DNA of 64,000 nt. Source: Pseudoxanthomonas sp. CF385. Lineage in GTDB: Bacteria > Pseudomonadota > Gammaproteobacteria > Xanthomonadales > Xanthomonadaceae. Shown in pieces: positions 38,157 through 47,103 of the stretch (position 1 is the stretch's first letter; every line of letters starts with the position of its first letter). The translations under genes were made by a program, and so were the position numbers. Under the pieces are notes generated by a model. It ran no database searches and was not told the origin of the DNA. It saw only the letters and a list, made by a program, of their open reading frames with translations. The stretch covers positions 868,001-932,000 of the forward strand of contig NZ_FNKZ01000002.1 of NCBI RefSeq assembly GCF_900104255.1, written 5' to 3'.

Positions 38157-39565
38157 TCCGTCCCCTCGTCATCGGCATCGCGTCGGTGGTGTTGGCCGGG
38201 TGCGTCACCGTGGGGCCGGACTACACGGCGCCGCAGACCGCGCCGGCCGCGCTGCAGCACGCCGCGTCCGCCGAGTACGTCGGCGACCATCCGGTCGCCG
38301 CGTGGTGGAGCCAGTTCGACGATCCGGTACTCGACCAGCTGGTCCGCGAATCGCTGCTGGCCAACCCGGATGTCCGCATCGCAGTATCGCGCGTCGACGA
38401 AGCACGCGCGGTGTTCTCCGAGCGGCGTTGGGACCTGGCGCCACACGTGACCGCCGGCGTGGAAGGCACGCGCACCAAGCAGCCCGTCGAGGGCCAGGGC
38501 CGCGTGGAGACCGACAGCTACTCGGCCGGCTTCGATGCGGCCTGGGAACTGGACCTGTTCGGCCGCGTGCGCCGCAGTGCCGAGGCCGCGCATGCGGACC
38601 TGCAGGCGCAGCGCAACGACCTGCAGGCGGCGCAGGTGACCGTGGCCGCGGAAGTGGCGCGCAACTACTTCGAGTTGCGCGGCACGCAGAAGCGGCTGGA
38701 CGTGGCGCGGCGGATCCTGGTCAGCCTGGGCGAAACCCAGCGCCTGACCGAGTCGCGCTTTGACCTCGGCGCGGGCAGCCAGCTGGAGGTGCAGAGCAGC
38801 CTCGCCCGCGTGAAGGCGGTCGAAGCAGAAGTGCCGCTGCTGGAAACCGCCGAAGGCCAGGCGCGCCATCGCCTGGCGGTGCTGGTCGGCAAGCGTCCCG
38901 GCGAACTGGATGCGCTGCTCGCCCCGCGCGAGGCCCCGGCGTTCGCCAAGGCGCTGCCGATCGGCGACACCACCGAGCTGCTGCGCCAGCGGCCCGACGT
39001 GCGCGCGGCCGAGCGTCGCCTGGCGGCTGCCACCGCGCGCGTCGGCGTCGCCACCGCGGACCTGTTCCCGCGGGTCAGCCTGCGTGGCTTCGTCGGCTTC
39101 CTGTCCGGCGGCTGGGGCAACCTGTTCAACGGCGACAACCGCGCGTGGCAGGTGACCCCCTCGATCAGCTGGGCGGCCTTCGACATGGGCAGCGTGCGGG
39201 CGCGACTGCGCGCGAGCGAAGCCCAGGCCGACGGCGTGGCCGCGCAGTACGAGAAGACCGTGCTGGGCGCGCTGGAAGACACGGAAAACGCACTGCTGTC
39301 CTATGCCAAGCAGCAGGCCCAGCTGAAATTCAGGCTGGAACAATCCGTTGCCGCACGCCGTGCAGCAGAGCTGGCCGAAGTCCGGTATCGTGCCGGCTCG
39401 TCGGACTTCCTCACCCTGTTGGACGCCCAGCGGACACAGCTCGCTGCGGACGACGCGCTTGCGCAAGCCGAAGCCGGCGTCAACGTCGGGGTGGTGGCGA
39501 TCTACAAGTCGCTGGGAGGATGGGGCGAACAGGACGTTGCGCCCGCCCTCGCCACGCAGCCGTGA
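38150..39565 (+). CDS. Outer-membrane efflux channel (SmeX/OprN-like)
   Basis: 471 residues. Lipoprotein signal ending LAGCVTVGPDYTAP (Cys near residue 18). Two internally repeated TolC-type units with long helices and the typical ADLFPRVSLRGFVGFLSG and SWAAFDMGSVRARLR motifs; ends in LLDAQRTQLAADDALAQAE. Forms the trimeric channel for the pump. The start at 38150 overlaps the SDR stop by 7 bp. It closes the operon; a separate gene follows 83 bp downstream. Confidence 0.94.
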
Positions 39566-39648
39566 GCAGGCCGTCACGGCGCCTCTCCGACAATGCATCG
39601 AATGCCGCGCCTGCGGGCGCGGTCCCTCCCACCCTTCGAGTGTCATCC

Positions 39649-40233
39649 GTGTCCGTTCCACACCGCAACGCCGCCAACCTCGTTTCGATCCCCTCGCTCT
39701 TCTCACCCCGCGCCCTGCCACGCCTGGCGCTCGGACTGCTGCTGGCCGTATCCGCCACGCACGCCTTCGCCGCCGAGCCGCGCAACGCGTGGTACGTGCA
39801 GGGCGGCGTCGCCGAGGACGCGCAGTCGCTGACCGTCGGCATGAGCCGCGACTGGCGCTGGGAGAAGCAGTACCGCTACGGCCACATCAGCGGCCAGTGG
39901 CAGGGCGAAGTCGCGCGCTGGCACAGCGACAGCCAGAACAGCACGCAGCTGGGCGTGACGCCGGCGGTGCGCTGGCGCCCGAACGGATGGGACGATGGCT
40001 GGTTCGTCGAGGGTGGCATCGGCTTGAACGTCATCTTCCCCAAGTACGACACGCGGAAGAAAGCGTTCAGCACCACCTTCAACTTCGGCGACCACATCGC
40101 CATCGGCAAGCGCTTCGGTGCCGACGACCAGCACGAATGGTCGCTGCGCTTCCAGCACTTCTCCAACGCCCGCATCAAGAAGCCCAACCCGGGCGAGAAC
40201 TTCCTGCAGTTCCGTTATACGCAGCGGTTCTGA
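39649..40233 (+). CDS. PagL-like lipid A deacylase
   Basis: 194 residues with GTG start (or GTG at 39640). Signal peptide (ALPRLALGLLLAVSATHAFA, then AEPR). The rest is an outer-membrane beta-barrel: alternating strands such as WYVQGGVAE, YRYGHISGQWQGEVARW. The catalytic motif near the C-terminus, RFQHFSNARIKKPNPGENFL, has His and Ser two residues apart and a Glu in GEN, as in PagL, and ends with an aromatic-rich strand. PagL removes a 3-O acyl chain from lipid A, changing outer-membrane properties. The gene lies after the efflux operon but is probably independent. Confidence 0.84.
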   Translation: MSVPHRNAANLVSIPSLFSPRALPRLALGLLLAVSATHAFAAEPRNAWYVQGGVAEDAQSLTVGMSRDWRWEKQYRYGHISGQWQGEVARWHSDSQNSTQLGVTPAVRWRPNGWDDGWFVEGGIGLNVIFPKYDTRKKAFSTTFNFGDHIAIGKRFGADDQHEWSLRFQHFSNARIKKPNPGENFLQFRYTQRF

Positions 40234-40249
40234 GATCTGCTGCTCCCCT

Positions 40250-40363
40250 GTAGGAGCGACGTAAGTCGCGACCGCACGCCACGACGGGCGAGACGCCGGC
40301 CGAATGCGTATCTGCGGGTTCAGGGGACTTCGTTCTCTCGGTCGCGACTTACGCCGCTCCTAC
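40250..40363 (+). repeat. REP/BIME-like inverted pair, copy 3
   Basis: Left element 40250-40275 starts with GTAGGAGCGACGTAAGTCGC; right element 40339-40363 is its complement with one mismatch (ACGCCG for ACGTCG). Lies between the convergent PagL-like and lipocalin genes. Confidence 0.83.
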
Positions 40364-40379
40364 GCAACGCGGACGCTCG

Positions 40380-40928
40380 CTACCGCAGCGGCGCCGCCAC
40401 GATCAGCGGCGAGAGGTCGTAGCCCATCGCTTCGGCCCGGGCTTTCAGCTGCTCGAACTGCGTGCGGTCCATTGACGGTTCGCGCGACAGGATCCACAGG
40501 TAGTCGCGGTCGGGCTCGCCGACCACCGCCCACTGGTAGCCGGGATCGAGCGCGATCACCCAGTAGTCCGCCCACGCCCACGGCAGCCACGACAGCCAGT
40601 CGGGGGCGAAGCGCACTTCCAGCCGGCCCGGATGCCCGGGTATCGGCCGCGCCGTGCCCTGTGCCTGGTCGGTGCTGCCGTCTTTCGTCTTGCACGCGTT
40701 GAGCACGCCGATCTTTCCGGGCGCATCCAGTGAATAACGCGCGGTGATGTCGCCCACGCACTGCTTCTGGAACGACATCGGCAGGTGCGCGATCTCGTAC
40801 CACTGGCCGGCGTAGCGGGAGATGTCCAGCTGCGGCACCGAGGCGACGGGTTCGGCGGCATGCACGCCGGCCGCACCCAGGGCCAGCAACGCGGCGAGCG
40901 CGCCGCGCTTCACGGTAAGACGGTTCAT
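40380..40928 (-). CDS. Secreted lipocalin (Blc-like)
   Basis: 182 residues. Signal peptide 1-24 (GALAALLALGAAGVHA). Lipocalin marks: the GxW motif DISRYAGQWYEIAHLPMSF (about 35-54), TARYSL, KTKDGSTDQAQG, DYWVIALDPGYQWAVVGEPD and YLWILSREP. No lipobox Cys, unlike E. coli Blc, so it may be periplasmic. It could carry lipids or other hydrophobic molecules. Downstream REP pair; the next gene on this strand, the BON protein, lies 118 bp upstream, past a hairpin. Confidence 0.9.
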   Translation of the reverse strand: MNRLTVKRGALAALLALGAAGVHAAEPVASVPQLDISRYAGQWYEIAHLPMSFQKQCVGDITARYSLDAPGKIGVLNACKTKDGSTDQAQGTARPIPGHPGRLEVRFAPDWLSWLPWAWADYWVIALDPGYQWAVVGEPDRDYLWILSREPSMDRTQFEQLKARAEAMGYDLSPLIVAAPLR

Positions 40929-40990
40929 GGTTCGCTCCTTGAAACGGATGGACAGCCTTGCTGCGCGCGATCCGCGCGCCCTCACAGAGA

Positions 40991-41023
40991 AGCGGGCGCA
41001 CCCTGCGTTGGGATGCGCCCGCT
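40991..41023 (-). terminator. Hairpin after the BON-domain gene
   Basis: Perfect 10-bp stem AGCGGGCGCA / TGCGCCCGCT with 13-nt loop, 23 nt past the BON gene stop on the minus strand. The following sequence is only weakly T-rich, so efficiency is uncertain. Confidence 0.6.
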
Positions 41024-41046
41024 CCGTGCCACACCCTGTCGGGGGA

Positions 41047-41397
41047 TTACTTCGAGGCGAGCGTCAGGCCGCTGGCGTCGACGCGGGTCACGCCCTTGAT
41101 CTGCTTGGCGACCGCGACAGCCTTGTCCTTCTGCGCCTTGTTGGCGACGGCGCCGGTCAGGGTCACCACGCCATCGACGGTCTCGACCTTGATGTCGAGG
41201 CCCGAGACGTTCTCGGTGGCCAACAGGTCGGCCTTCACCTTGGTGGTGATCCAGGTGTCGCCCACGGGCTGCGAGGAGTCGTTCTGCGCGTTCTCCTCGG
41301 GCTCGTTCGGCGGCGGATTGTCCGCCAGCGCGAGACCGGCGGAAAACAGCAGCGCGGTCGCAAGGGCGGTGGTCAGGAACGAACGGTGAGTCTTCAT
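41047..41397 (-). CDS. BON-domain periplasmic protein
   Basis: 116 residues. Signal peptide 1-25 (TALATALLFSAGLALA). One BON domain (about 45-112): TWITTKVKADLLATENVSGLDIKVETVDGVVTLTGAV, then KDKAVAVAKQIKGVTRVDASG. BON proteins like OsmY bind phospholipid or help folding under osmotic stress in the periplasm. A very good Shine-Dalgarno AGGAGGAATT precedes the ATG at 41397. A hairpin lies downstream. Expression under envelope stress would be usual for this family. Confidence 0.92.
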   Translation of the reverse strand: MKTHRSFLTTALATALLFSAGLALADNPPPNEPEENAQNDSSQPVGDTWITTKVKADLLATENVSGLDIKVETVDGVVTLTGAVANKAQKDKAVAVAKQIKGVTRVDASGLTLASK

Positions 41398-41570
41398 CGG
41401 AATTCCTCCTCTTCGTAGTGCGTCGCCAGTCTCCGTGCGCATCCGTACAGCGCACGTGAAAGATCCTGCGGCATTCAGTTATCCGTTGCACGGGGTTCAT
41501 CCACGTGCACGCTTCATCAACACGCGTCGAGCGCCTAAGATGCGCTCATCTCCTCTTCGCACGCCTCCAT

Positions 41571-42623
41571 ATGAGCGCTCCTCTCCGCGTCGCGTTGGTC
41601 GGCTACGGGTTCGTCGGCAAGGTGTTCCATGCGCCGCTGATCCATTCCACGCCAGGACTCCGCCTGCATACCGTGGTCTCGCGCGACGCGGGCAAGGTGC
41701 ATGCGGACTGGCCGGACGTGCGCGTGATCGACGATGCGCATGCCGCGTTCGCCGACCCGGACGTCCAGATCGTCGTCATCGCCTCGCCGAACGACACGCA
41801 CGCAGCGCTGGCGATCGCCGCGCTCGCGCAGGGCAAGCATGTGGTGGTCGACAAGCCGTTCACGGTGACGGTGCAGGAAGCGCGCCAGGTGATCGACGCG
41901 GCGCGGGGTGCGGACCGCAGCGTCAGCGTGTTCCAGAACCGGCGCTGGGATGCCGACTTCCTCACCGTCCAGCGCCTGATCGGCGACGGCACGCTCGGCC
42001 GCGTGGCGGAATTCCATTCCCACTTCGACCGTTTCCGCCCCGTGGTGCAGGACCGCTGGCGCGAGCACGACACGCCGGGCGGCGGCCTCTGGTACGACCT
42101 GGGCCCGCACCTGCTCGACCAGGCCGTGCAGCTGTTCGGTCTGCCGGAGGCGATCAGTGCCGACATCGCGCGGTTGCGCGATGGCGCACAGGCCCCCGAC
42201 TACGCGCACGCGACGTTGCGCTACCCCGCACACCGCGTGCATCTGCATGCCGGCACGCTGGTCGCCGGCAACGGCCTGCGCTTCGCCGTGCATGGCACGC
42301 GCGGCAGCTACCTCAAGCACGGGCTGGACGTGCAGGAAGACCAGCTGCGTGCCGGCGTGGTGCCCGGCGCACCCGGCTGGGGCGTGGACACGCGCGCCGG
42401 CGAGATCGTGCACGAACGGGATGGCCGCCTCGTCACCGACGTCGCGCACGCCGAGACCGGCGACTACCGCCGCTACTACGCCGCCTTCCGCGACGCGGTC
42501 CTGCACGGCACGCCGCCCCCGGTCACGCCGCAGCAGGCGATGGACGTCATGCGGCTGATCGAGCTGGGGGTGCGGAGCAGTGAGGAACGCCGGGAGCAGG
42601 CCGTCGATGTGGGAGCGACGTAA
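41571..42623 (+). CDS. Gfo/Idh/MocA-family oxidoreductase
   Basis: 350 residues. NAD(P)-binding Rossmann half: VALVGYGFVGKVFHAPLI (about 6-23), ASPNDTHAAL and DKPFTVTVQEA (the EKP-type motif, here DKP). The C-terminal half has HFDRFRPVVQDRWRE and GGGLWYDLGPHLLDQAVQLFG with the catalytic Asp-His pair. Sugar or inositol-like substrate unknown; closest in pattern to YdgJ-type oxidoreductases. A TAAGAT -10 lies at 41536-41541. The last 5 codons and the stop are inside a REP element, so the C-terminus (VGAT) is REP-encoded. Confidence 0.9.
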   Translation: MSAPLRVALVGYGFVGKVFHAPLIHSTPGLRLHTVVSRDAGKVHADWPDVRVIDDAHAAFADPDVQIVVIASPNDTHAALAIAALAQGKHVVVDKPFTVTVQEARQVIDAARGADRSVSVFQNRRWDADFLTVQRLIGDGTLGRVAEFHSHFDRFRPVVQDRWREHDTPGGGLWYDLGPHLLDQAVQLFGLPEAISADIARLRDGAQAPDYAHATLRYPAHRVHLHAGTLVAGNGLRFAVHGTRGSYLKHGLDVQEDQLRAGVVPGAPGWGVDTRAGEIVHERDGRLVTDVAHAETGDYRRYYAAFRDAVLHGTPPPVTPQQAMDVMRLIELGVRSSEERREQAVDVGAT

Positions 42624-42694
42624 GTCGCGACGGGCAGGTCTCTTTACACCGAAACTCCGTCGCTTTCCGCTTTCGCGACTGACGTCGCTCCCAC
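42609..42694 (+). repeat. REP/BIME-like inverted pair, copy 4
   Basis: Left element 42609-42630 (GTGGGAGCGACGTAAGTCGC) and right element 42673-42694, one mismatch. The TAA inside the left element is the stop codon of the upstream oxidoreductase. Confidence 0.85.
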
Positions 42695-42707
42695 AACCGC
42701 AAACCCC

Positions 42708-43325
42708 TCAGGCCACCACCTGCCCACGGTAGGTGCGGTGGTGCGCCATCGCCAGCATCGCCTGGTCTTCGTGCGTATCGCCATAGGCATGGATGGCGGC
42801 GTAGGCCTGCGGATCGCACAGCGCGCGCACGCGGCGCACCTTCTCCTCGCCGACGCATTGCGCCCCGGCATAACCGGTGATGCGCCCATCGCGTTCTGCC
42901 AACACCGAACACAGCAGGTCGACGCCTTGCGCCGCGCACCACGGCGCGAGATAGACATCGAGTCCGCCGGAAACCACGACGATGCGATCGCCCCGGTCGC
43001 GATGCCACGCCAGCCGCGCCATCGCGTCCGGGCGCAGTACGCCCGGCAGCACGTCGCGCGCGAACGCGTCCCCTTGTGCCCGCAGGCGTGCGGCATCCAC
43101 CCCGCGCAATCCCACCTGCACGATGCTGGCCCGGGTGGGATTGCCCGCCAGCCAGCCGCGCCGGTAACCGAACACCACCGGCGCCAGCAGCACGCCCCCG
43201 ACGATCAACCGCGGCCGTGCGACCGCGTAGCGCATGAAGTCCGGGAACGTCTCCCGCGTGGTCAGCGTGCCGTCGAAGTCGAAGAGCGCGAGATCGCGCC
43301 CAGATTCGTCCTCAGTGGCCGCCAT
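42708..43325 (-). CDS. HAD-IB phosphatase-like protein (SerB-like)
   Basis: 205 residues. Motif I ALFDFDGTLTTRETF (nucleophile Asp about 16), motif II IVVVSGGLDVYLAPW, motif III region GEEKVRRVRALC and motif IV AIHAYGDTHEDQAML. The cap after motif I includes a hydrophobic patch (LIVGGVLLAPVVFGY), as in the group near SerB and NagD-like membrane-associated HADs. Substrate unknown. Its start overlaps the DUF2059 gene by 14 bp, so they are probably cotranscribed. Confidence 0.87.
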   Translation of the reverse strand: MAATEDESGRDLALFDFDGTLTTRETFPDFMRYAVARPRLIVGGVLLAPVVFGYRRGWLAGNPTRASIVQVGLRGVDAARLRAQGDAFARDVLPGVLRPDAMARLAWHRDRGDRIVVVSGGLDVYLAPWCAAQGVDLLCSVLAERDGRITGYAGAQCVGEEKVRRVRALCDPQAYAAIHAYGDTHEDQAMLAMAHHRTYRGQVVA

Positions 43326-43839
43326 GCGGTGCGGGCGCTTCGGGCTGGACGTTGGCGTCTTTCAGCTCGTCCGCCAGCAGCTGCTGCATCGCCGGCATCA
43401 GGGCGCCCATGCGTGTCTGCATGGCCTGCATCGTGTGCTGCATGACCACCGGCATCTTGTCGACCACCGCCTGGCCACCCGGCGTACGATAGAAGGCGAG
43501 CATGTCCTGCAGCTCCTCCTCGGTGAACGACTTCTGGTAGATGTCCATGTACATCGGCGCCAACACCTCCCAGGACAGCTCCTTCTTCATCAGGGCCATC
43601 ATCCGGGTGCTGAGCCGATCCACGCGCGCCTGCTGATCGGCGGTCAGCGTGCCGCCGAAGGCCTGCCGCATCGAGTTCGCGTACATCGTGTCCACCTGGC
43701 CGTAGACCTGGTCGAGCATCTGGCGCGTCTTCGTGACCTCGAGCAGTTCGCGCACCGACGCCTCGCTGGCGGGGGCGGCCGTAGCGCCGAACACCGGCGA
43801 CGCCACGACGAACATCAGGCACAGCATCCACTTCTTCAT
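43312..43839 (-). CDS. Secreted DUF2059 protein
   Basis: 175 residues. Signal peptide 1-19 (WMLCLMFVVASPVFG, then ATAAP). The mature part is all-helical and Met-rich, with the DUF2059 core ASVRELLEVTKTRQMLDQVY, then QSFTEEEL-like YQKSFTEEELQDMLAFYRTPGGQAVVDKM. The C-terminus ends in a short HGGH. Function unknown; probably periplasmic. Start fixed by the signal at 43839. Operon with the HAD gene. Confidence 0.88.
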   Translation of the reverse strand: MKKWMLCLMFVVASPVFGATAAPASEASVRELLEVTKTRQMLDQVYGQVDTMYANSMRQAFGGTLTADQQARVDRLSTRMMALMKKELSWEVLAPMYMDIYQKSFTEEELQDMLAFYRTPGGQAVVDKMPVVMQHTMQAMQTRMGALMPAMQQLLADELKDANVQPEAPAPHGGH

Positions 43840-43900
43840 GGGTACTCCTTTACCGCGCCGACCTTGGCGCCGCCGCAGCATACGGCATCCCGCACCCGGA

Positions 43901-44377
43901 CTAGGCGTCGCTTTCCAGCAACCGCGCACCGGGACCCTCGTCGCCCAGTTCGTCCCAGGGATTGCGCAGCGGACAGGCTTTCAGCGACAGGCAGCCGCAG
44001 CCGATGCAGCCGTCGAGCTGGTCGCGCAGGCGGGTGAGGCTGGCGATGCGGGCCTCGAGCGCGGCGTGCCATCGTGCGGAGAGTTTCTTCCAGTCGGCGG
44101 CCGTGGGCGTGCGGTTCTCCGGCAGCGACGACAGCGCGGCCTGGATCTCCACCAGCGGAATGCCGGTGCGCTGCGCCACCTTGATCACCGCCACCCGGCG
44201 CAGCACTTCGCGCGGATAGCGGCGCTGGTTGCCCGCGTTGCGCCAGCTGTGGATCAGGCCCTTGGACTCGTAGAAGTGCAGCGTGGAGACGGCGACGCCC
44301 GCGCGCGCGGCCACCTGGCCCACGGTGAGCTCCGTTTCGATGGGAGGATGCTGTCGGGAATGCTGTTTTCCGGGCAT
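43901..44377 (-). CDS. soxR: Redox-sensing activator SoxR
   Basis: 158 residues, MerR family. N-terminal HTH ([31 protein letters not shown]), dimerisation helix (about 90-120), and the [2Fe-2S] ligand cluster [12 protein letters not shown] (about 122-133). SoxR oxidised by redox-cycling compounds or NO activates transcription from promoters with a 19-bp spacer. The operator is in the divergent promoter region (44384-44414), so it controls the FMN reductase gene and probably itself. soxS is not visible, as expected outside enterics. Confidence 0.95.
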   Translation of the reverse strand: MPGKQHSRQHPPIETELTVGQVAARAGVAVSTLHFYESKGLIHSWRNAGNQRRYPREVLRRVAVIKVAQRTGIPLVEIQAALSSLPENRTPTAADWKKLSARWHAALEARIASLTRLRDQLDGCIGCGCLSLKACPLRNPWDELGDEGPGARLLESDA

Positions 44378-44383
44378 GGCGCA

Positions 44384-44414
44384 TTGACCTCAAGAATGGT
44401 TGAGGTTCTACCCT
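44384..44414 (+). promoter_or_regulatory. SoxR-controlled promoter with 19-bp spacer
   Basis: TTGACC -35 (44384-44389), 19-bp spacer, TACCCT -10 (44409-44414). The palindrome ACCTCAAGAATGGTTGAGGT (44387-44406) matches the E. coli SoxR box CCTCAAGTTAACTTGAGG in both arms. The overlong spacer is the signature of MerR/SoxR-type activation. Confidence 0.9.
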
Positions 44415-44444
44415 GCGCTTCCCCGTCCTGGCAAGCCGCTACCG

Positions 44445-45017
44445 ATGTCCGATCCCCTCCACCTCGCCCTGCTGTACGGCAGTACGCGCGAAGGCCGCTT
44501 CTGCGACACCGTCGCGGACTGGCTGCGCGCGCAGCTGGCCCTGCGGCGCGACTACACCGTCGACGCCATCGATCCCGCCCTGCTCGACCTGCCGCACCGC
44601 CATGGCGGTGCGCCGAGTGCGGACCTGGTGAATCTGCAACAACGCGTCTGGCGCGCCGACGCCTTCGTGGTGGTGGTGCCGGAGTACAATCACGGCTATC
44701 CATCCGCGCTGAAATTCGTGATCGATTCGGTCCAGGCCCACTGGCAGGCCAAACCGGTCGCGTTCGTCGCCTATGGGGGCCACAGTGGCGGCGTCCGCGC
44801 GGCGGAACAGCTGCGGCAGGTGTTCTCCGGCCTGCATGCGGTGCCGGTCCGCGATGGCGTGTACTTCACCCAGGCATGGGACCGGTTCGATACCGGTGGC
44901 CGGCCGCGCGAAGGCGATGCCAGCGAACGCGCCGCACGCCGCATGCTGGACCAGCTGGCCTGGTACGGCCACGCGCTCCGCCAGGCGCGCGCGGCCTGGC
45001 CCTATCCCGCCGGCTGA
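44445..45017 (+). CDS. NADPH-dependent FMN reductase-like flavoprotein
   Basis: 190 residues. Flavodoxin-like fold: ALLYGSTREGRFCDTVADWL at the N-terminus, PEYNHGYPSALKFVIDSV (the FMN-binding EYNxxxP motif), FVAYGGHSGGVRAAEQLRQV. Reduces FMN, quinones or chromate-type substrates with NAD(P)H. Under the SoxR promoter at 44384-44414, so it is probably induced by redox stress. The start at 44445 is the first in-frame ATG after the -10 with protein homology. The ABC exporter follows after 52 bp. Confidence 0.92.
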   Translation: MSDPLHLALLYGSTREGRFCDTVADWLRAQLALRRDYTVDAIDPALLDLPHRHGGAPSADLVNLQQRVWRADAFVVVVPEYNHGYPSALKFVIDSVQAHWQAKPVAFVAYGGHSGGVRAAEQLRQVFSGLHAVPVRDGVYFTQAWDRFDTGGRPREGDASERAARRMLDQLAWYGHALRQARAAWPYPAG

Positions 45018-45069
45018 GCCGGTACGTTTGCCCCGGCGCGCCGATGCGCGCCCACGATGGACCGACCCG

Positions 45070-46917
45070 ATGTTCCGATTCTTCGAAACCCGCATCAACC
45101 CGTACCCGAAGGGCGAGCCCACCACGCCGCCCCGCACGCTGCTGCCGTTCCTGCTGCACTACTCGCGGCCGCTGCTGCCCTGGCTGCTGGCGATGTCGGT
45201 GCTGACCGGCGTGATCTCCGCGCTGGAGATCACCTTCTTCGACTACATGGGCCAGCTGGTCGACTGGATGGGCAGCACCGGCCGCGACAGCTTCCTGCAG
45301 GTGCATGGCGAGAGGCTGCTGTGGATGGGCGTGCTGGTGGTGGTGGCCTACCCGCTGCTGGTGCTGGTGCAGTCGCTGATCATCCACCAGACCATCTTCG
45401 GCAACTACCCGATGATCGCCCGCTGGCTGTCGCACCGGTACCTGCTGCGGCAGAGCGTGGGCTTCTTCCAGGACGAGTTCGCCGGCCGCATTTCGCAGAA
45501 GGTCATGCAGACCGCGCTGTCGATCCGCGAGACGGTGATGAAGCTGATGGACGTGTTCGTCTACGTCGTCGTCTACTTCGTCGGCACCGTGGTGCTGGTG
45601 GCGCAGGCCGACCTGTGGCTGGTGCTGCCGCTGGTGGTCTGGCTGGTCAGCTACCTGCTGCTGGTGTTCCACTTCGTGCCGCGCCTGCAGAAAGTGTCGA
45701 TGGCGCAGTCGGATGCGCGCGCGCAGATGACCGGCCGCATCGTCGACAGCTACACCAACATCCAGACCATCAAGCTGTTCGCCCACACCATGCGCGAACA
45801 GGACTACGCCCGCGGCGCGATGGACGAGTTCATGGTCACCGTGCACGCGCAGATGCGGCTGGTCACCCAGCTGACCGTCAGCCTGCACACGCTCAACGCC
45901 TTCCTGCTGGCCAGCGTGGCCGGTGTGGCGATCTGGGCCTGGCTGCAGTCGTCGATCTCGATGGGCGCGATCGCCGTGGCCATCGCCCTGGTGATGCGCA
46001 TCCGCTCGATGTCGGACTGGATCCTGTGGGAAGTGGCCGGCCTGTTCGAGAACATCGGCACCGTCGAGGACGGCATGGGCACGCTGGCCCAACCGCTGGC
46101 GATCGCCGATGCGAAGGAGGCGAAGGACCTGGACGTCGCCCAGGGCGAGATCCGCTTCGACCATGTGAAGTTCCACTACGGCCGCGAGGCCAAGGTGATC
46201 GACGACCTGTCGCTGGTCATCCGGCCGGGCGAGAAGGTCGGCATCGTCGGCCGCTCCGGCGCCGGCAAGTCGACGCTGGTGAACCTGCTGCTGCGCTTCT
46301 ACGACGTGGAAGGCGGGCGCATCCTGATCGACGGCCAGGACGTGGCGCACGTCACCCAGGAGTCGCTGCGCCGGAACATCGGCATGGTCACCCAGGACAC
46401 CTCGTTGCTGCACCGCTCGATCCGCGACAACATCCGCTACGGCCGCCCGGACGCGACCGAGGACGAGCTGTTGCAGGCGTCCGAACGCGCGCATGCCGAC
46501 GAATTCATCCGCGGGCTGACCGATGCCAAGGGCCGCAGCGGCTACGACACGCAAGTGGGCGAACGCGGCGTGAAGCTCTCCGGCGGCCAGCGCCAGCGCG
46601 TGGCGATCGCCCGCGTGCTGCTGAAGGATGCGCCGATCCTGGTGCTGGACGAGGCGACCTCCGCGCTTGATTCGGAAGTCGAAGCCGCGATCCAGGAGCA
46701 GCTGTACGCGCTGATGGAAGGCAAGACCGTCATTGCCATCGCCCACCGCCTGTCCACCATCGCCGTGCTCGACCGCTTGATCGTGATGGACGGCGGCCGC
46801 GTGATCGAGAGCGGCAGCCACGAGGACCTGCTCCAGCAGGACGGCCTGTACGCCGCGCTGTGGCGCCGCCAGTCCGGCGGCTTCATCGGCGTCGATCTGG
46901 AGGATGTCGAGGCTTGA
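45070..46917 (+). CDS. ABC exporter, fused permease-ATPase
   Basis: 615 residues, half-transporter. The N-terminal 340 residues have 6 membrane helices (first about 38-58, with LLPWLLAMSVLTGVISALE). C-terminal ATPase: Walker A GRSGAGKSTL, Q-loop, signature LSGGQRQRVAIAR, Walker B LVLDEATSALD, H-loop IAHRLSTIAV. Dimerises to export lipid, peptide or drug-like compounds; substrate unknown. It starts 52 bp after the FMN reductase with no terminator between, so it may share the SoxR promoter. Confidence 0.93.
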   Translation: MFRFFETRINPYPKGEPTTPPRTLLPFLLHYSRPLLPWLLAMSVLTGVISALEITFFDYMGQLVDWMGSTGRDSFLQVHGERLLWMGVLVVVAYPLLVLVQSLIIHQTIFGNYPMIARWLSHRYLLRQSVGFFQDEFAGRISQKVMQTALSIRETVMKLMDVFVYVVVYFVGTVVLVAQADLWLVLPLVVWLVSYLLLVFHFVPRLQKVSMAQSDARAQMTGRIVDSYTNIQTIKLFAHTMREQDYARGAMDEFMVTVHAQMRLVTQLTVSLHTLNAFLLASVAGVAIWAWLQSSISMGAIAVAIALVMRIRSMSDWILWEVAGLFENIGTVEDGMGTLAQPLAIADAKEAKDLDVAQGEIRFDHVKFHYGREAKVIDDLSLVIRPGEKVGIVGRSGAGKSTLVNLLLRFYDVEGGRILIDGQDVAHVTQESLRRNIGMVTQDTSLLHRSIRDNIRYGRPDATEDELLQASERAHADEFIRGLTDAKGRSGYDTQVGERGVKLSGGQRQRVAIARVLLKDAPILVLDEATSALDSEVEAAIQEQLYALMEGKTVIAIAHRLSTIAVLDRLIVMDGGRVIESGSHEDLLQQDGLYAALWRRQSGGFIGVDLEDVEA

Positions 46918-46920
46918 TGT

Positions 46921-47094
46921 CCTTCTCCCCGCACGGGGAGAAGGTGGCCGGAGGCCGGATGAGGGGCGAGCGCGGCGACGCATCGCTTCGCGTCTTGAAT
47001 CCGATCCTGGATACGATCCGTCGGCATCAAGAGAACGGGCTTCGTCGCCCCTCACCCGCCTTCGGCACCCTCTCCCCGCTGAGCAGGGAGAGGG
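46921..47094 (+). repeat. Long intergenic inverted repeat
   Basis: Left arm 46921-46969 (starts CCTTCTCCCCGCACGGGGAG, GC-rich, ending GATGAGGGGCGA) and right arm 47045-47094 (starts TCGCCCCTCACCC, ends GGGAGAGGGG) are imperfect inverted copies with about 75 bp between. Each arm starts with its own hairpin. Resembles other dispersed intergenic repeats in xanthomonads, a different family from the REP elements above. Confidence 0.7.
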
Positions 47095-47103
47095 GAAAAC
47101 ACG

